Positions 47,326 to 60,463 of a DNA stretch of 64,000 nucleotides are shown here, piece by piece; positions within the stretch are counted from its first letter, which is position 1, and every line of letters starts with the position of its first letter. The stretch covers positions 625,001 to 689,000 of the forward strand of contig JAMYGW020000006.1 of assembly GCA_025617375.2 (NCBI GenBank), written 5' to 3'. The notes beneath the pieces are model-generated. The model ran no database searches. It was not told the origin of the DNA and saw only the letters and a list, made by a program, of their open reading frames with translations. The translations under genes and the position numbers were made by a program. Origin of the DNA: Acarospora socialis. Taxonomy: Eukaryota > Ascomycota > Lecanoromycetes > Acarosporales > Acarosporaceae.

Positions 47326-50300
47326 CTTTGAACACTCTTACAATATAACAAATACAATGTCTGACACACAGAAAAATGTCTTAACTTTGTTCTTGAGACA
47401 AGCTCAGACAAACTCATCTCTATTATTTACTTCAGATAGAATGACAGCACAGTTAGTGATGTCAGTCTTAATAATACAACTATCTGTGAACACATCTAAA
47501 ATACAGATATTGAATATTTTTGGTGAAGAAAGAGAGAAACTGTGAGTCTTTGTGATTAAGCTCAATTTGTATATTGAATTTAATCAATTAAAGTTTCAAA
47601 TCAATCAAGAGAAGACACTGTTTACAACAATTTATCTAGTGAATACAGTCTTTGATTGAGTTGATTTCAAACTACACAAGTTTTTAGAAAAGAGTTACAA
47701 AGAATGCAATGCTAACATAAAGTTCATGTTCAATGACTTCAGCAAGTTCAAAGAGAAATTTAAGAAAGTCTTTAAAGTGATTAATGAAGAAAGAACAGCA
47801 GAGAAACAAATTTATATTTTACAACAGAGTGAATCAGCAGCAGTATACATCACAGAGTTTCAATGATTAGTGACACTCATCAGATAAAACAACAAAGCAC
47901 TCATTTATTAATACTATTGTGAGTTAAGAAAGTTCATCAAAGACAAAATAGTTCAAGCAGAACAATCAGACAATCTTCAGAGAATGATTAATTTGAGTAT
48001 TAACATTGATAGTTGTCAATGAGAATGATAGATGAAACAAAAAAAATATTGAATGTTATCTATGATAAAAGATTAAGAAGAAAGCTTCTGATTGTGAATA
48101 AAGTGATATGTTTTATTAATAAGATATAGAAGAACAGATTTTATAAATCTTAATATGATCAAGAAGCATCATCAAAAATCATAAAAAACTAGACAAACAG
48201 AGTCTGAATGTCAAACAGAGCAATTCACTAAGTCTTAGATGACATTGTGAAACAAGATGTAAACATATTACAACTGTAAAAAACTTAAACATCTTGTCTG
48301 AGAGTGCAACAGATCTCAGATGAAAAGAAAAAATATTGCAGTGATAGTTAAGAAAAATACACACATAGTGCATGACATTCTCAGCTGAACAATCTGTTAC
48401 AATGACATGTGCAGAGTACACATGAACACAAAAAATAAAGTCAGATAATATTTTCAGAAATTATACAAAGACATGAAGAACAGATACAACACAATGAGTT
48501 AATCAATTTACAAAGAAAAATTAGTTATTCTTATCAAAAAAAGATTTCTTGATGCTGAGAAAAAAGACAATGTTCTCAAGAATGACATTTAAGAAACTGA
48601 TGATCATGAATTTCAGATTGATGAATCATGAATATTTCTTGATAACAATACACTTATAAGAAAAAGTTTAAACAATATTGAGACAGAGCTCTCAAAGAAA
48701 TATTAAACAAAGATTGAGAAAGATCTAAGTGTTCAAAGAAAAGTGACATCAATCAGCAAAAAAATGCTGAAGAAGAAAGCAGAGATATGTGAAAGATTTG
48801 ATGATTTAATGAGAGATGTACAAACAATCACAAAAGAATTGATGTCAGAATTTCTTGTGTGAAGAACAAAGAGTCACAAAGTAAAGATATACTTATCTGA
48901 AGAATATATCATGTAGAATGAAGACAGATGAATCTTCAGCAAAGAATATATATTATTTAAATTTCTGCAAAGAGTAAGAATCTTTAAGAGTCAGTTGTAG
49001 ATGAAGTACAATCAGTATGAACTTCAACTACATTCAGAAAGACACATTGAGCAGTACAGTTTAAAATATGTGAATTTCATGATCAGAAGAAAATTAAGAT
49101 GATTTTAAGAACTTTGAAAATGAGTTAAACAATCAAATGAGTCAAAAAACAAGAAGCTTTTTCAACAAGACTAAAGAATAAGAAGCTAGTAACATCTCAA
49201 AGAAACAACAATGATTATTAAATATAAATCAAGATCATAATCAACAGAAATCAAATTAACACATTGATAGATTCTGAAGCAGATGATAATATTATGAGTT
49301 AACAAATAGTCAACATGTTGAAATTAGTGACACAGCAAGTGCACTGTTCATTTAACATACAAATGATAAATGAAGTCATTGAAAGAATTGATGAGAAGAT
49401 CTGTGTGAAAGTCTTAATTCTTGAAAACTCACAAGAAATAATGTTCAATGTTATGAAATCAATTGAATACAATACAGTGCTAAAGATGTTCTGATTGTGT
49501 AGAAGAAATTTAAGAATTGATTGAGTTATAAAAGAAATATGTACAGTTAAAGACACATACAAGATTTCTGAACAATCAGAAATGAGCTTATCAGAATATA
49601 AGTTATGAGATTATGAAATACTGCTATTGAATGAAAAGCAATCTAAATGAATGTCATTGTACTCAATGAACAAAAATCAACTCAAGAAAGTTAGAACTTA
49701 TCTTGACAAGAATTTAAAGAAAGAATTCATAAAATCATCAAAGTCATCAACAGAATATTCAATTCTGTTCATATTAAAGAAGAATGACAAAAAATAATTA
49801 TGTGTCAATTACAGATAATTCAATGAGATAACTCATCAAGATAGTTATTCTCTATTATTGATAGAAGAATTGCAAGATTAATTAGACAGAACTAAGTGAT
49901 TCATGAACTTAGATTTCAAAAATGTCTACTATTAAGTCAGAATGAAAGAAGACAAAGAGTGAAAGATGACATTCTGAACAAGATACAAACATTATAAATA
50001 CACTGTTATGCTGTTTGAACTAAAGAATGCTTCAGTCATCTTTTAAAGATTAATCAATGATATATTAAGAAAATATCTCAATGATTTTGTGATCACATAT
50101 CTTAATAATATTCTGATATACTCAGAAGATCTTGAGAAACACTGCAAGCATATGTGCAAAGTATTGATAAAACTCAATGAGAAAGTCTTATACATGAAAA
50201 AGTCAAAAAGCAGATTCAAGATCAAGAAAGTTAAGTTTCTAGACTATGTAATTCAATCTGAACAGATTAAAAAGAATTTAAAGAAGACAGAAGCAGTCAG

Positions 50301-52270
50301 AAACTGAATAATATTAAAATGAATCAAGAAAGTACAGATCTTTCTAGAATTAACAAACTATTATTGAAAGTTTGTATTAAATTATGCAAGAATTGCAAAA
50401 TCACTAATGCATTTAACACACAAAAGCAAAAAATAACATTGAAATCAGAAACAGAAGAATGCATTTTATATATTAAAGAAAAGTCTTAGTGAAATGATAC
50501 ATCTGAGAATATTCAATTCAGGATGCAAAAAGACACTGAAAACTGATGCTTCAGATTTCACAATAGAAACATGTCTATATCAGATTAAGAATGAACAATA
50601 AAGATTCATAGTATATCAATTTAGAAAGCTATCAGAATTCAAGAAAAGATATGAGATTCATGACAAAAAACTTCTTGCAATAGTGAAGACACTGCAAGAT
50701 TGAAGATTATTTTTTGCAAAAATGAACAAGTCAATTCAGATCTACACAGATCATAAAAATCTGAGAAACTTTGCAATAACAAAACAACTCAATCAACAAC
50801 AGATTTGTTGAGCAGAACAGTTGACAGACTATGAATTTTAAATTCATTATAAAAAAAGTAATGAAAATAATGAAGCAGATATCTTGAGCAGACAATCTGA
50901 TCATGAAGATGTACAAATGATATATACTGAAATTCTCAGCAAAGACAACAACAAAATTTTCACAAAAGATTTAGCAGCAATGTACAAGATAAAGTAAGCT
51001 CTCTTAACAGACAAAGAACTCATTAAAATATGTCATTACAACAGAGTCAGAGAACATCTGAGAGTTAAACACACTGAGAATTTAGTGTGAAGAAGATGCA
51101 ATGTTAGTAATTTTTGAAATTGAATCATCAAGATAATCACTGTGTGCAATTCATGTCAAAGAAACAAGATCAATCAAAATAAACAATACAACAAAGTAAC
51201 ACAACTAGACACACTGAATGCATTATGAAAGTCAATTATCATGAACTTCATTACAAAGTTATCATCATCTAAGAATTCAGCATGAAAAGTGAGATTCAAC
51301 AGTATATTAATCATAGTGAATAGATTAATCAAGTACACAATGTTCATTTCATTCAAAGAAATCACAACAGCATCAATATTGATATACACAATACTAAGAA
51401 AATTAATTAACAATCACAGACTATCAAAAGAATTTATTATCAACAGAGATAAATTGTTCACAAGCAAGTTTTGAAAAATGCTCACAGCAAAACTCAGAAT
51501 AAAGCACAAGATATTAACAGCATATCACTTACAGACAAATGAGCAAAGTAAATGAATGAATCAGACAGTGAAAACATACTTGAGACATTATGTCAACAAA
51601 AGTCAGAACAACTGAGTACAACTGTTGTCAACAGCACAGTTTGCATACAACAATGCAAGAAACAAAATCATGAGAGAAACATCTTTTTATGTGAATTATA
51701 ACTACAATTCAGAGATATAACAAGATTTCAAAGAACACAGATCACAGAGTCAAAAAGTAATTCTGAATATTGTTTAGATAAAGAAACTGCATTAAGATCT
51801 GACAAAACAAATTGAACAGCAAATGAAACAAACAACAGAAACAAAATCATTTGAAGAAGAAGAGAAGATATATTTAAGAATGAACAACATACAAATCAAA
51901 GAAAGAAGCAAGAAGTTGAAAAACAAGAGCATTGAATCATTCAAGATCATATGAAACATCAAGAAATTAAGTTATGAGTTAGACTTATCTCAAAGAATGA
52001 GAATACACTTGATATTTCATGCATTCATGCTACAACATTACAATCAATTCATATCACTTCAAATCAGCAAAACATCTGTCAAACTCAATAAAGAATACAA
52101 AGTTAAGAACATTTTAAAGAAGAGAATGATTAGTGAAGAAGTTCACTATCTCATGAAATAAAAAGATTATGATATCTCAGAAAATATCTGAGAATTCAGA
52201 AAGAATCTCAAGAACTGTGTGAAAACACTTTAACATTTTGAGAAAAAAAGTTGATATTAGCTCAGAAGAA
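47318..52270 (+). pseudogene. G4 gag-pol remnant
   Basis: Gag opens MLHFEHSYNITNTMSDTQKN at the LTR-overlapping ATG; CCHC remnant near 48260-48310; RT about 49650-50300 with YLNNILIYS in place of YLDD; RNase H about 50535-50930; integrase zinc domain about 51020-51165; chromodomain about 52100-52230. Stops throughout. Confidence 0.9.
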
Positions 52271-52291
52271 TGATGACATCAAGTCAATAAG

Positions 52292-52705
52292 TTATGACAT
52301 TGTTTAAAAATCTTCATTCTCAATTTCATCATTATCACTATCAAGTTCAGCAGCAAGACAATCAGTCTTTTATGCAACACAACAATTCATTTGATTCAAA
52401 GTTTTTTGAAAATGCATCATCTTGACAGCAAAAACATCAAGAATCATATTCACATCATTTATTTTCTTACAGAGAGAAAGACAAGTTCTGTTGAGAGACT
52501 TTCACAAAACTGCAATGTACAGATGATTACAGCAAGTATACTTATTACATTTCAGTCTTTCATTAATCATAACAAAGCAATCAATACTGCAGACAGTACA
52601 GAATTCACAAGAAAATGTGATAAGACTATCACTGAGTTGAATTTTCTTTGCAATTCTTAGACAATTGAAATTTTTAGAAAGCATCATTGCTGACAATGAA
52701 TTCAT
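52292..52705 (-). pseudogene. Antisense Cys-rich/coiled-coil ORF of gypsy G4
   Basis: Starts MNSLSAMMLSKNFNCLRIAK, with an extra in-frame ATG upstream of the usual one; cysteine module CEFCTVCSIDCFVM is kept but the second pair is KCNKY. A stop follows at the place of the W codon seen lost in G2. Confidence 0.6.
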
Positions 52706-52761
52706 TATATACTCTCACTTAAATAAACACTAGAGAACTAACACCTGAAGAAGAAAAATGA

Positions 52762-53019
52762 TGTTACAATCATGTCTGAAGAGAAAGAAACTCATGAGTT
52801 TAAAATCAAGAATTCACTCAAAGTGCATACAAGAAGAACTGCTAGACAGCAGTTACATAATGATACAATAACTCAATGATGAGCAGACAAGCTGAGAGCT
52901 CAATTTCTCAACATTGAGACATCAAGACATCAAAAATGCTCAACACTCTCATATTAAGCATGTTCTATATAGTAGAGTTGTTTCTCTTATGAAAACAATC
53001 ATGTTTAACTTTAATAATC
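52762..53019 (+). repeat. G4 3' LTR, partial
   Basis: Aligns to the first 258 bp of 46965-47325; preceded by the polypurine tract GAAGAAGAAAAATGA. Confidence 0.9.
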
Positions 53020-53431
53020 TATTTATTTATATTTATTTATTTATTCTTCATTCTATGCATGCAGCTATAAAAGCTATGGCAGTTAATAGACATATAGTGA
53101 AAGATGTAGACACAAAACAAAACTCAAAATCTTGTACATGTGAATAATCAATCTGAATGCTTTTTGATCACTTCTGTTCAGTCAATCTGATGTTGATTGT
53201 CAATCAATATCTTTTTTCTTTTCTAAATCTCATCTTCACTCTCAACTTCTTCTAATAACCATTTTCTAATAGCTACTTTGGTTTTCTTGAAAAACAGCAA
53301 AGTAGCTTTGATTTCTTCCTTGATAGTAAACAGCATCTTTGCTGTATATGACAAATTGATGTTTCTGAGCTGATTTTTCAGCTCAGTTTGCTTCTTTTTG
53401 TTATATTGACAGACTGTCAACAAATGCTCTG
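53020..53431 (-). mobile_element. Older LINE, 3' end fragment, mutated
   Basis: Inverted (AATA)n tail, 3' UTR and the last part of ORF2 (minus strand 53223-53423, ending VESEDEI). It carries the mutated bases seen in the G3 LINE. It stops at 53431 where the young LINE's 5' end abuts. Confidence 0.88.
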
Positions 53432-54762
53432 GGAAGTGAGGATCGCAAAGAAATCACAGAACCACAACCAAACCAGCTATCAAAATTCTGAATAGAGCAA
53501 ATTCTTCATCTCATTCACTTTCATAAACTCTCAAAACAGCTTATCTTCATCATCAATACTGGTGGTGAGGGATCGCAATTACCATTCAGTGAAAATTTTT
53601 CGCGTACCTCCTCCCAAAAAACCAAAACAACATTTTGGACATCAACATCGCCACAACCAACGCATCTTCAAAAATTCTGAATCAACAGTTTTCTTCACCT
53701 TGATCTCTTCTAAAATTCATACTATTACTGCTTTTTGATATCTTTATTGCTCACAAAGTTGTTGGACTGTTTAGTTGTACCCCTTAGTATCTAGTTTTTT
53801 GAAGTTCACAAATTTTCGCTTAATTTTCCTAGCTTGCTTGACAGAATTTCTGCGCACCAAGCATCACCAGATACTTTAACTAAGCCTCACTCACACCAAA
53901 ACACCAAAAACACCAAAACAACCAAGAAAACACCAAAAACACCACTTTTACGCCAACTACACAGCAATTCCAGCCTATACACACCAAGCTACATCAATTC
54001 ACACATCATACAACATACCTACATAGCTCCACCATCAAAACAAGCTATTTTATCAACAAAATCGACTACTTTTCAGCTATTTTTGCCCAAAAACCAGCAT
54101 TTCAGGTCGAATTTCTAAGCGTTACAGGCTGAATTACACCAAATCGCTCAATTCCAGCAACTGCACGCAGTTTCCGCAAAAACTAGCCGCAAAATAGCCA
54201 TTTCTTGACGGATTTAGCTGGAATTTGAGCATTTCTTCTGTCAATTGATTAGCGTTTTGCATGCAGAAAGAACCTACCAGTGGAGACATACCCTACACTA
54301 GAAGCATCTCACAAAGACCTAGTGAAGGGTATAAGCAGGTAGCTATTTTCTAGCCCTACCTGCTGGTAAAAGCTCAGACTGGCAAACAACGTTGTCTGAG
54401 TAGTTGGGATATAAATATGAGGCTCCATGTGGAAATCTTGCCCTAGACGCATCTGCCCCAAGACCTAGTGGTTGAGTGACTTATAGTATAGTCTTGCTTA
54501 TAGTAGAGCTGGTATAAAGCCTATTGTAGAGTTTATCTACTCTAGGTGAATTGGGATATTAAGCAACATCTGGATTAGGCAATTGGGTACAGCCTATTCT
54601 AGATGAAATAAGGATCCAAAGCTTCTATAATCTAGAACCTCAGGAAAATCTAGTTTTTACCTTCAAAAACTAGATAATTACTGCTAGACATAGACCTTCT
54701 GGACCTGGATTTGAATAGGATTTTGGATTTGGACAGGACGGACCCCAAAAACACCTCATATC
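53432..54762 (+). promoter_or_regulatory. LINE 5' UTR
   Basis: 1.3 kb before ORF1, presumably with the internal promoter. Visible structure: a repeated motif GTGAGG(G)ATCGCAA at 53437 and 53575; two related blocks CTAGAAGCATCT...AAGACCTAGTG near 54299 and 54444; hairpins AGCAGGTAG/CTACCTGCT and TACCCTACACTAG/CTAGTGAAGGGTA between 54290 and 54365. Short ORFs here (53834-54118, 54711-54944) look incidental. Confidence 0.55.
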
Positions 54763-56352
54763 ATGACTTTTGCACTGGATTCCAGCAACTTCATGCAAGA
54801 TTTCAATCTAGAAAACGCAAAAACACCTACAAAACAACAAAAATCACCAAAAACAGCACTTCCACAACTCTTTATGAGTTCACCAGACCTGTTGGGATCA
54901 CAAATCACCATGAAACCTTCTCAAAAGACTATTCTAAAGTCTAAAAAGAGAAGAGCCATTGCCAGTTCAGTGCTAGAAGCTATTTCTTCTGATGAAGAAT
55001 CAAATCAGCATGAAACTCATCATGCAAACTGCACAAACCTACACTCAAAAAGTCAAAATGGTGACAAACTACTTCAACAAGCCAGAAACTACCTCAAGCA
55101 AGCTATTCAGCAATTCACAAACCCCATAGTTCAACAAGAACTAGAAACTAGCATCAAGACACTGGATCAAGCAAGACAAAATGCAAATCTAGACTCACTC
55201 AAACAGTCAGATGAAGCATTTCATCAGAAACTAGATGTTCAACAACAACTAGACAGCTTCAAAGATGAAGTCAACATCAAACTAGACAAAATTCTTCACA
55301 CAATGTCTAAAACAAAGTCAGAAACCACAGAGAAACCAGCATTTGTCTTTCAGACAAACAAAACAAACTCTATCAACTTTGTACAGACAAACAAAACCAG
55401 CTTTGGACAGCCAACATCAACAAAAACAGTGAAATCAGCAACATATGCATCAATTGCAAGCAGCAAAGATCAAAATGCTCAAAACTCATGGACAACTGTT
55501 CAAAAAAAAGCACCAAAGTCAAAAGTAGTGGATAAACCCATTACTTTCAGAGAAAGACGTCTAGTTATAAAGTCAAAAACACCCACAACTACTATCAATG
55601 CCATAGACATGCGCAACAAAATCAACAATGCACTTAAAACAGCAAAAATAGACAATTTGCTGGTTTCCACAGTTGCTATTTCACAATTCAAAGCTAGTAT
55701 AGTGCTCACAACCAGTGAAGGCACAGCAGAAGACTTGCTAAAACATCAACAAATCTGGAATTCATCATCTGAATTCATAGAAATCAAAAAGGATGAAAAG
55801 TGGTACAAAATAGTAGCACATGGAATTCCCACAGCTATTTTCAACGGCAAAGAAGACATGCAACTAGTCAAAGATGAAGTAGAAACCTTCAACAAAGATA
55901 TCAAACTAGCTATTTTACCACGCTGGCTTACTTCAGAAGAAGTCAGACAGGAAAAACAACATGCATCTATTGTCTTGATAGTCAAATCAGAACAAGAAGC
56001 TCAAAAAGCACTCAGAAACAGACTGATAATTGCTGGAACATCAGTTAGAACTGCAGTCTACAACACTTGCAAACCAACAGATCAATGCAGAAAGTGTCAA
56101 AAGTTTGGACATACTCAAAAAGTATGTAAAAATCAAGACACATGTCAATTCTGTGCGGGAAACCACAATACTAGAGAACATGGCTGTTTTCTTTGTCCCA
56201 CACAGTCAAAAGGAACCACTTGCGCACATATAGTCTATAAATGCAGCAATTGTGATGAGAAACATCAAGCAAATAGTGCAGAATGCAGTGTTTTCAAAGC
56301 ACTACAGCCTATTTCTTCAACAGCAGATCCACTATCTATGAAAATGTCATGA
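54763..56352 (+). CDS. LINE ORF1, Gag-like nucleic-acid-binding protein
   Basis: 529 residues, uninterrupted. The N-terminal part is Lys/Ser/Gln-rich; residues about 85-180 are charged and helix-rich (LLQQARNYLKQAIQQF) and may form a coiled coil; the C-terminus has three cysteine-histidine knuckles at 442-455 (CRKCQKFGHTQKVC), about 461-475 (CQFCAGNHNTREHGC) and 494-508 (CSNCDEKHQANSAEC), the arrangement of Jockey/I/Tad-type ORF1 proteins that coat LINE RNA. The start chosen is the first ATG of the frame. Its stop TGA overlaps the ORF2 start as ATGA. Confidence 0.88.
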   Translation: MTFALDSSNFMQDFNLENAKTPTKQQKSPKTALPQLFMSSPDLLGSQITMKPSQKTILKSKKRRAIASSVLEAISSDEESNQHETHHANCTNLHSKSQNGDKLLQQARNYLKQAIQQFTNPIVQQELETSIKTLDQARQNANLDSLKQSDEAFHQKLDVQQQLDSFKDEVNIKLDKILHTMSKTKSETTEKPAFVFQTNKTNSINFVQTNKTSFGQPTSTKTVKSATYASIASSKDQNAQNSWTTVQKKAPKSKVVDKPITFRERRLVIKSKTPTTTINAIDMRNKINNALKTAKIDNLLVSTVAISQFKASIVLTTSEGTAEDLLKHQQIWNSSSEFIEIKKDEKWYKIVAHGIPTAIFNGKEDMQLVKDEVETFNKDIKLAILPRWLTSEEVRQEKQHASIVLIVKSEQEAQKALRNRLIIAGTSVRTAVYNTCKPTDQCRKCQKFGHTQKVCKNQDTCQFCAGNHNTREHGCFLCPTQSKGTTCAHIVYKCSNCDEKHQANSAECSVFKALQPISSTADPLSMKMS

Positions 56353-59300
56353 ATAACACAACAAATTCATCACAAATCACCATTCTACAACACAACTACG
56401 CAAGATCTATGAATGTCATGTACTCATGTCTGAATTCAGCTACAAAAACTGCAGACATAGTTCTTCTTCAAGAATCATGGGTTGCAAGAGACAACAAAAC
56501 CACTATTTCACATCCATCTTTTACTAGTTTGATACCCACATCTAATCTAGATATTAGACCTAGAACTATGGCATTTGTGTCTAAAACTAAACAAGATTTA
56601 GTGTGTATACCAAGACCTGACTTGTCAAAAGACTCAGATTTGCAAATACTCAGTATTTCAGCAAATGGAATTTCTAGTATACTGTTACTTAACATATACA
56701 ATGAAAAGTCACAGCAAATCAACAATGATCAATGGACCATAGACAGATGTTTAACAGCAATTCAACTACCACAAAGAGCTATTATCTGTGGGAATTTTAA
56801 TGCACATCATGCATGGTGGAATTCATCAATAGAAAACTCTATAAGAGCTACTTCTTTAATAAAGTGGTTGAAAATTCACAACTGTGAGCTATTAAATACA
56901 CCAGACATAAACACCTATACACATCACTCAGGAAATGCCACATCAGTGATTGATTTGACTTTTGCAACACCCTTACTTTGCAATTTCATTGAAAATTGGC
57001 AAGTAAATCAAGACATGGAATCTGGATCAGACCATGAAGTTATTCAGTTTCAAATAACTGCAAATGAGTCTGAATGGGTTGAAAGTCCACTGAGTGCATC
57101 ATACAATATAGACAAAGCAGACTGGGTTAAATTTGCAGAAACTCTGCAAATAAACTCAGTACAAACCAGTGTTCAAATTCAAAGCCTAATGCAACATCTA
57201 TCAGATCAAAATCTAGAAGAAATGGCTATTTCTCTCAGAAATCTGATAGCAAATGCAGCAGATCAGCATATACCAAAGAGAAAACCTTGTTCAAAAGCCA
57301 AAGTATGGTGGTCTGAATCATTATCAGTACTTAGAACTGAAATGAGTGGTTTTAGAAGATACTGGAAACATCACAAATCACAAGAAAACTGAAATCAATT
57401 CAGAAATGCAAGAAATAGATACTTTCATGCAATTCAGAAAGTCAAACATACCTCATGGACTACTTTTCTGCAAGGTGCAGCTGGAAAAGATGTTTTTACA
57501 GCATATCATTACACTAAACCATGAAAAATAGAGAAAACACCTTCTATAAAGCATGAAAACAAAGTGGGACTCATATTTAAAGACAAATGTGACTTGTTTC
57601 TTGAAGCTATGTTTCCAAAACCACCTTAAACAAGTTCAGTTGAGCTAGAATGTGATAATAGTCTCACAAAACCATGGTTTTCAGTCATTTCTAAGGAAAT
57701 AAAACAAGCTATTATGACTTCATCAACAAAGAAAGCACCTGGGCCAGATGGATTGTCCTTTTTGATAATTCAACATGCATATCAAGCTATATCTGAGTTA
57801 TTTCACACTGTTTATTCAGTTTTAATAAATCAAGGCTATCATCCAGTATGCTGGCGTCAAGGAACTGGTGCAATTCTGAGAAAAGAAGGCAAAGCAGACT
57901 ACTCAATACCCAAAGCATATAGACCAATCACTCTACTAAATTGCTTGGGCAAAATATCTGAAAAGATAATGGCAACAAGACTTTCCTATTGGGCTGAAAC
58001 CACAGACTTGCTATATCATGAGCAAATGGGTGGTAGAAAGCAAAGATCAGCTGTGAATGCAGCTATGTGTTTAACACATGACATTCAACAAGCAATCAAC
58101 AACAACAAAGTCTTGACAGCTTTATTCTTGGATGTTAAGGGTGCATTTAACTATGTGTCTTTAAATCAATTGCTAAAAGTCATGAAAAGACTACATTTAC
58201 CACAAACTGTACTAAAATGGATGCAATGCTTTCTTACAAATAGAACAATTGCTCTAGCTTTTGATGGTGAAAAAAATCACTCACAAAGTGTCAATTCTGG
58301 AATTCCACAAGGATCACCCATATCACCAATGCTATTTTTGATCTATATGCGATTTCTATTCACAAAAATCAACAATAAACACACTCAACTAAAGCTACCA
58401 AGCTATATTGATGATGTGGCTATTATTGTGGAAGGAAAAACAGCTGCAGACAACAGCAAAACACTAGAATCAGTCACAAAAACTGCATTTCAATGGGCTG
58501 AAGAAAATGCAGTTATATTTGATGACAGCAAGTCAGAACTCATTCATTTTCAGAAAGGAAATCAAGCTATATCAACAGTAAAACTACCAAATTAATTTGT
58601 TATACATCCTTCTAAAGTTGTACGCTGACTAGGTGTTTGGTTTGACACTAAAATGTCTTTTAAGACACATGTGCAAAAGAAAATAGCTTCTGCAACTAGA
58701 ACATTGCATTTACTGCATAGACTGATGAATTCTGAATGGGGTTTATCAACATCAGCTGGAAAACAGCTGTACACAGCCTGCATCACATCTATAAGTGACT
58801 ATGGAAGCCCAGTATGGTGGAAACAACAAAAGAATTTTGAAAAGCTGTTTCAAAAACTTCAAAATTCAGCAACTAGAAAAATTCTAGGTGCATTTAGGTC
58901 TTCACCATCAGCTGCTATGGAGCTAGAATCAGCTATATTACCACCCAGATTTAGACTTGATCAAAAAACAGAGCTATATGCTTTAAGAATAGCTACTTTG
59001 TCAGAAAATCATCCAATTAGACAAAGAACTCCATACACCTACCCACCAGGACTTGGAACTGGATGTGATATTGATGAAGATCATTATCTTGACTGGAATC
59101 AACATCCAAACTCTCTCATTAAGAAGAAACACCCAACTCAGTTGATTAAAGTGCTATATAGCATTTGCAAATATCTACCAGAAACACTAAATTTGGAGGT
59201 TTCAACTCAAAATGAGTTATGCTGTGCACCTTGGAGTGTTTCACCAAACATAGACATTCAAATCAGCAAATCTGACAAGAAACTAGCTACTTTGAAACAT

Positions 59301-60266
59301 CTAAAGAAATTAGAAACACTTGTTTCTAAAGAAACTAGAGCAAGAAATGCTATTCTATACACAGATGGGTCAAAACTAGATGAAAATCTAGGTGCAGGTC
59401 TTTGCTACATGTATAAAGATATTACACATCAACAATCTTGGAATCTAGAAACCACCATGGAAGTCTATGATGCTGAATTGTTTGGAATTTCACAGTCTTT
59501 GAAGTTAAGTCTCAAAGAAATCATGAAATATCAAAGAATCAAAGACATATGGATCTTTTCAGACAATCAAGCAGCTATACAAAGAATTCAAACCACAAAT
59601 CAAGGATCTGGACAGCATCTAGCTATTAAATGTCAAGAAACTCTTCAAAAACTCATAGATTATGAAGTTACACCTCATATTCATTGGGTCCCTGGACATG
59701 AGGACATTAAAGGCAATGAAATAGCAGATAAAGCTGCAAAATCAGGTGCAAAGCAGTCAATTTCACCAGATATTGATAGATTTACATCTATTAGCTATAT
59801 CAAACACAAAATCAAGGTCAAAGCACTGAAAAACTGGACCACCCACTGGAAAAAGACAACTCAAGGAAGATACTATGCTCAGTTTGATCAAACACCTAGT
59901 TTTCACATCAAAGAAGATCTGAAAAGTGCAGACAGACTTTCATTTGCTACTTTTACACAAATGAAACTAGGTCATCACTATTTCAAAGCATATCTGCATA
60001 GATTACCAGACTATAACAGCAAGAAATGCAATGGTGCATGCAACAAAGATCAAACCCCAGAGCATTTGTTGACAGCCTGTCAATATAACAAAAAGGAGCA
60101 AACTGAGCTGAAAAATCAGCTCAGAAACATCAATTTGCCATATACAGCAAAGGTGCTGTTTACTACCAAGGAAGGAATCAAAGCTACTTTGCTGTTTTTG
60201 AAGAAAACCAAAGTAGCTACTAGAAAATGGTTATTAGGAGAAGTTGAGGGTGAAGATGAGATTTAG
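56349..60266 (+). pseudogene. LINE ORF2 (endonuclease-RT-RNase H), unit 1, five stops
   Basis: One frame of 1,306 codons starting at the ATG that overlaps the ORF1 stop. Endonuclease: LQHNYARS, LLQESWV, ICGNFNAHHAWW, SVIDLTFA and SGSDHEVI. RT: APGPDGLSF, YRPITLLN, SGIPQGSPISP and YIDD at codons 686-689. RNase H: YTDGSKL (Asp near codon 1006), YDAELFGI, FSDNQAA and VPGHEDIKGNEIADKAA. A C-terminal Cys/His motif (CNGACNKDQTPEHLLTAC) follows. In-frame stops at 57390 (TGA for TGG), 57522, 57627, 58593 (TAA) and 58626 (TGA) inactivate it. The last two are shared with unit 2. Confidence 0.92.
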
Positions 60267-60463
60267 AAAAGAAAAAAGATATTGATTGACAATCAGCATC
60301 AGATTGACTGAACAGAAGTGATCAAAAAGCATTCAGATTGATTATTCACATGTACAAGATTTTGGGTTTTGTTTTGTGTCTACATCTTTCACTATATGTC
60401 TATTAACTGCCATAGCTTTTATAGCTGCATGCATAGAATGAAGAATAAATAAATAAATAAAAA
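60267..60463 (+). other. LINE 3' UTR and (AATA)n tail, unit 1
   Basis: About 200 bp ending GAAGAATAAATAAATAAATAA. The stretch 60298-60330 is shared with the SINE at 8771-8802 (opposite strand), so this end is probably what the LINE enzyme recognises. Confidence 0.75.

Larger units (their letters stand above)
46965..53019 (+). mobile_element. Ty3/gypsy chromovirus G4, 3' LTR cut by a LINE
   Basis: 5' LTR 46965-47325 (361 bp), gag-pol, antisense ORF and the first 258 bp of the 3' LTR (52762-53019). There the LTR stops in TTTAATAATC and an inverted LINE tail starts. The remaining LTR should lie beyond the window on the far side of the LINEs. Confidence 0.9.
53432..60463 (+). mobile_element. Full-length Tad1/I-like LINE, unit 1
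   Basis: About 7.0 kb: 5' UTR (53432-54762), ORF1, ORF2, 3' UTR and an (AATA)n tail. Encodes an APE-type endonuclease, RT and RNase H, the set found in fungal Tad1-like LINEs. It is nearly free of RIP-like change, but ORF2 has five in-frame stops. It is inserted within an older inverted LINE. Confidence 0.93.

Noticed and set aside
53834-54118. 94-residue ORF in the LINE 5' UTR
   Set aside because: Low-complexity Thr/Lys/Pro sequence, no known LINE counterpart.
54711-54944. Upstream ORF overlapping LINE ORF1
   Set aside because: Different frame, ends inside ORF1, no conserved motif; at most a uORF.
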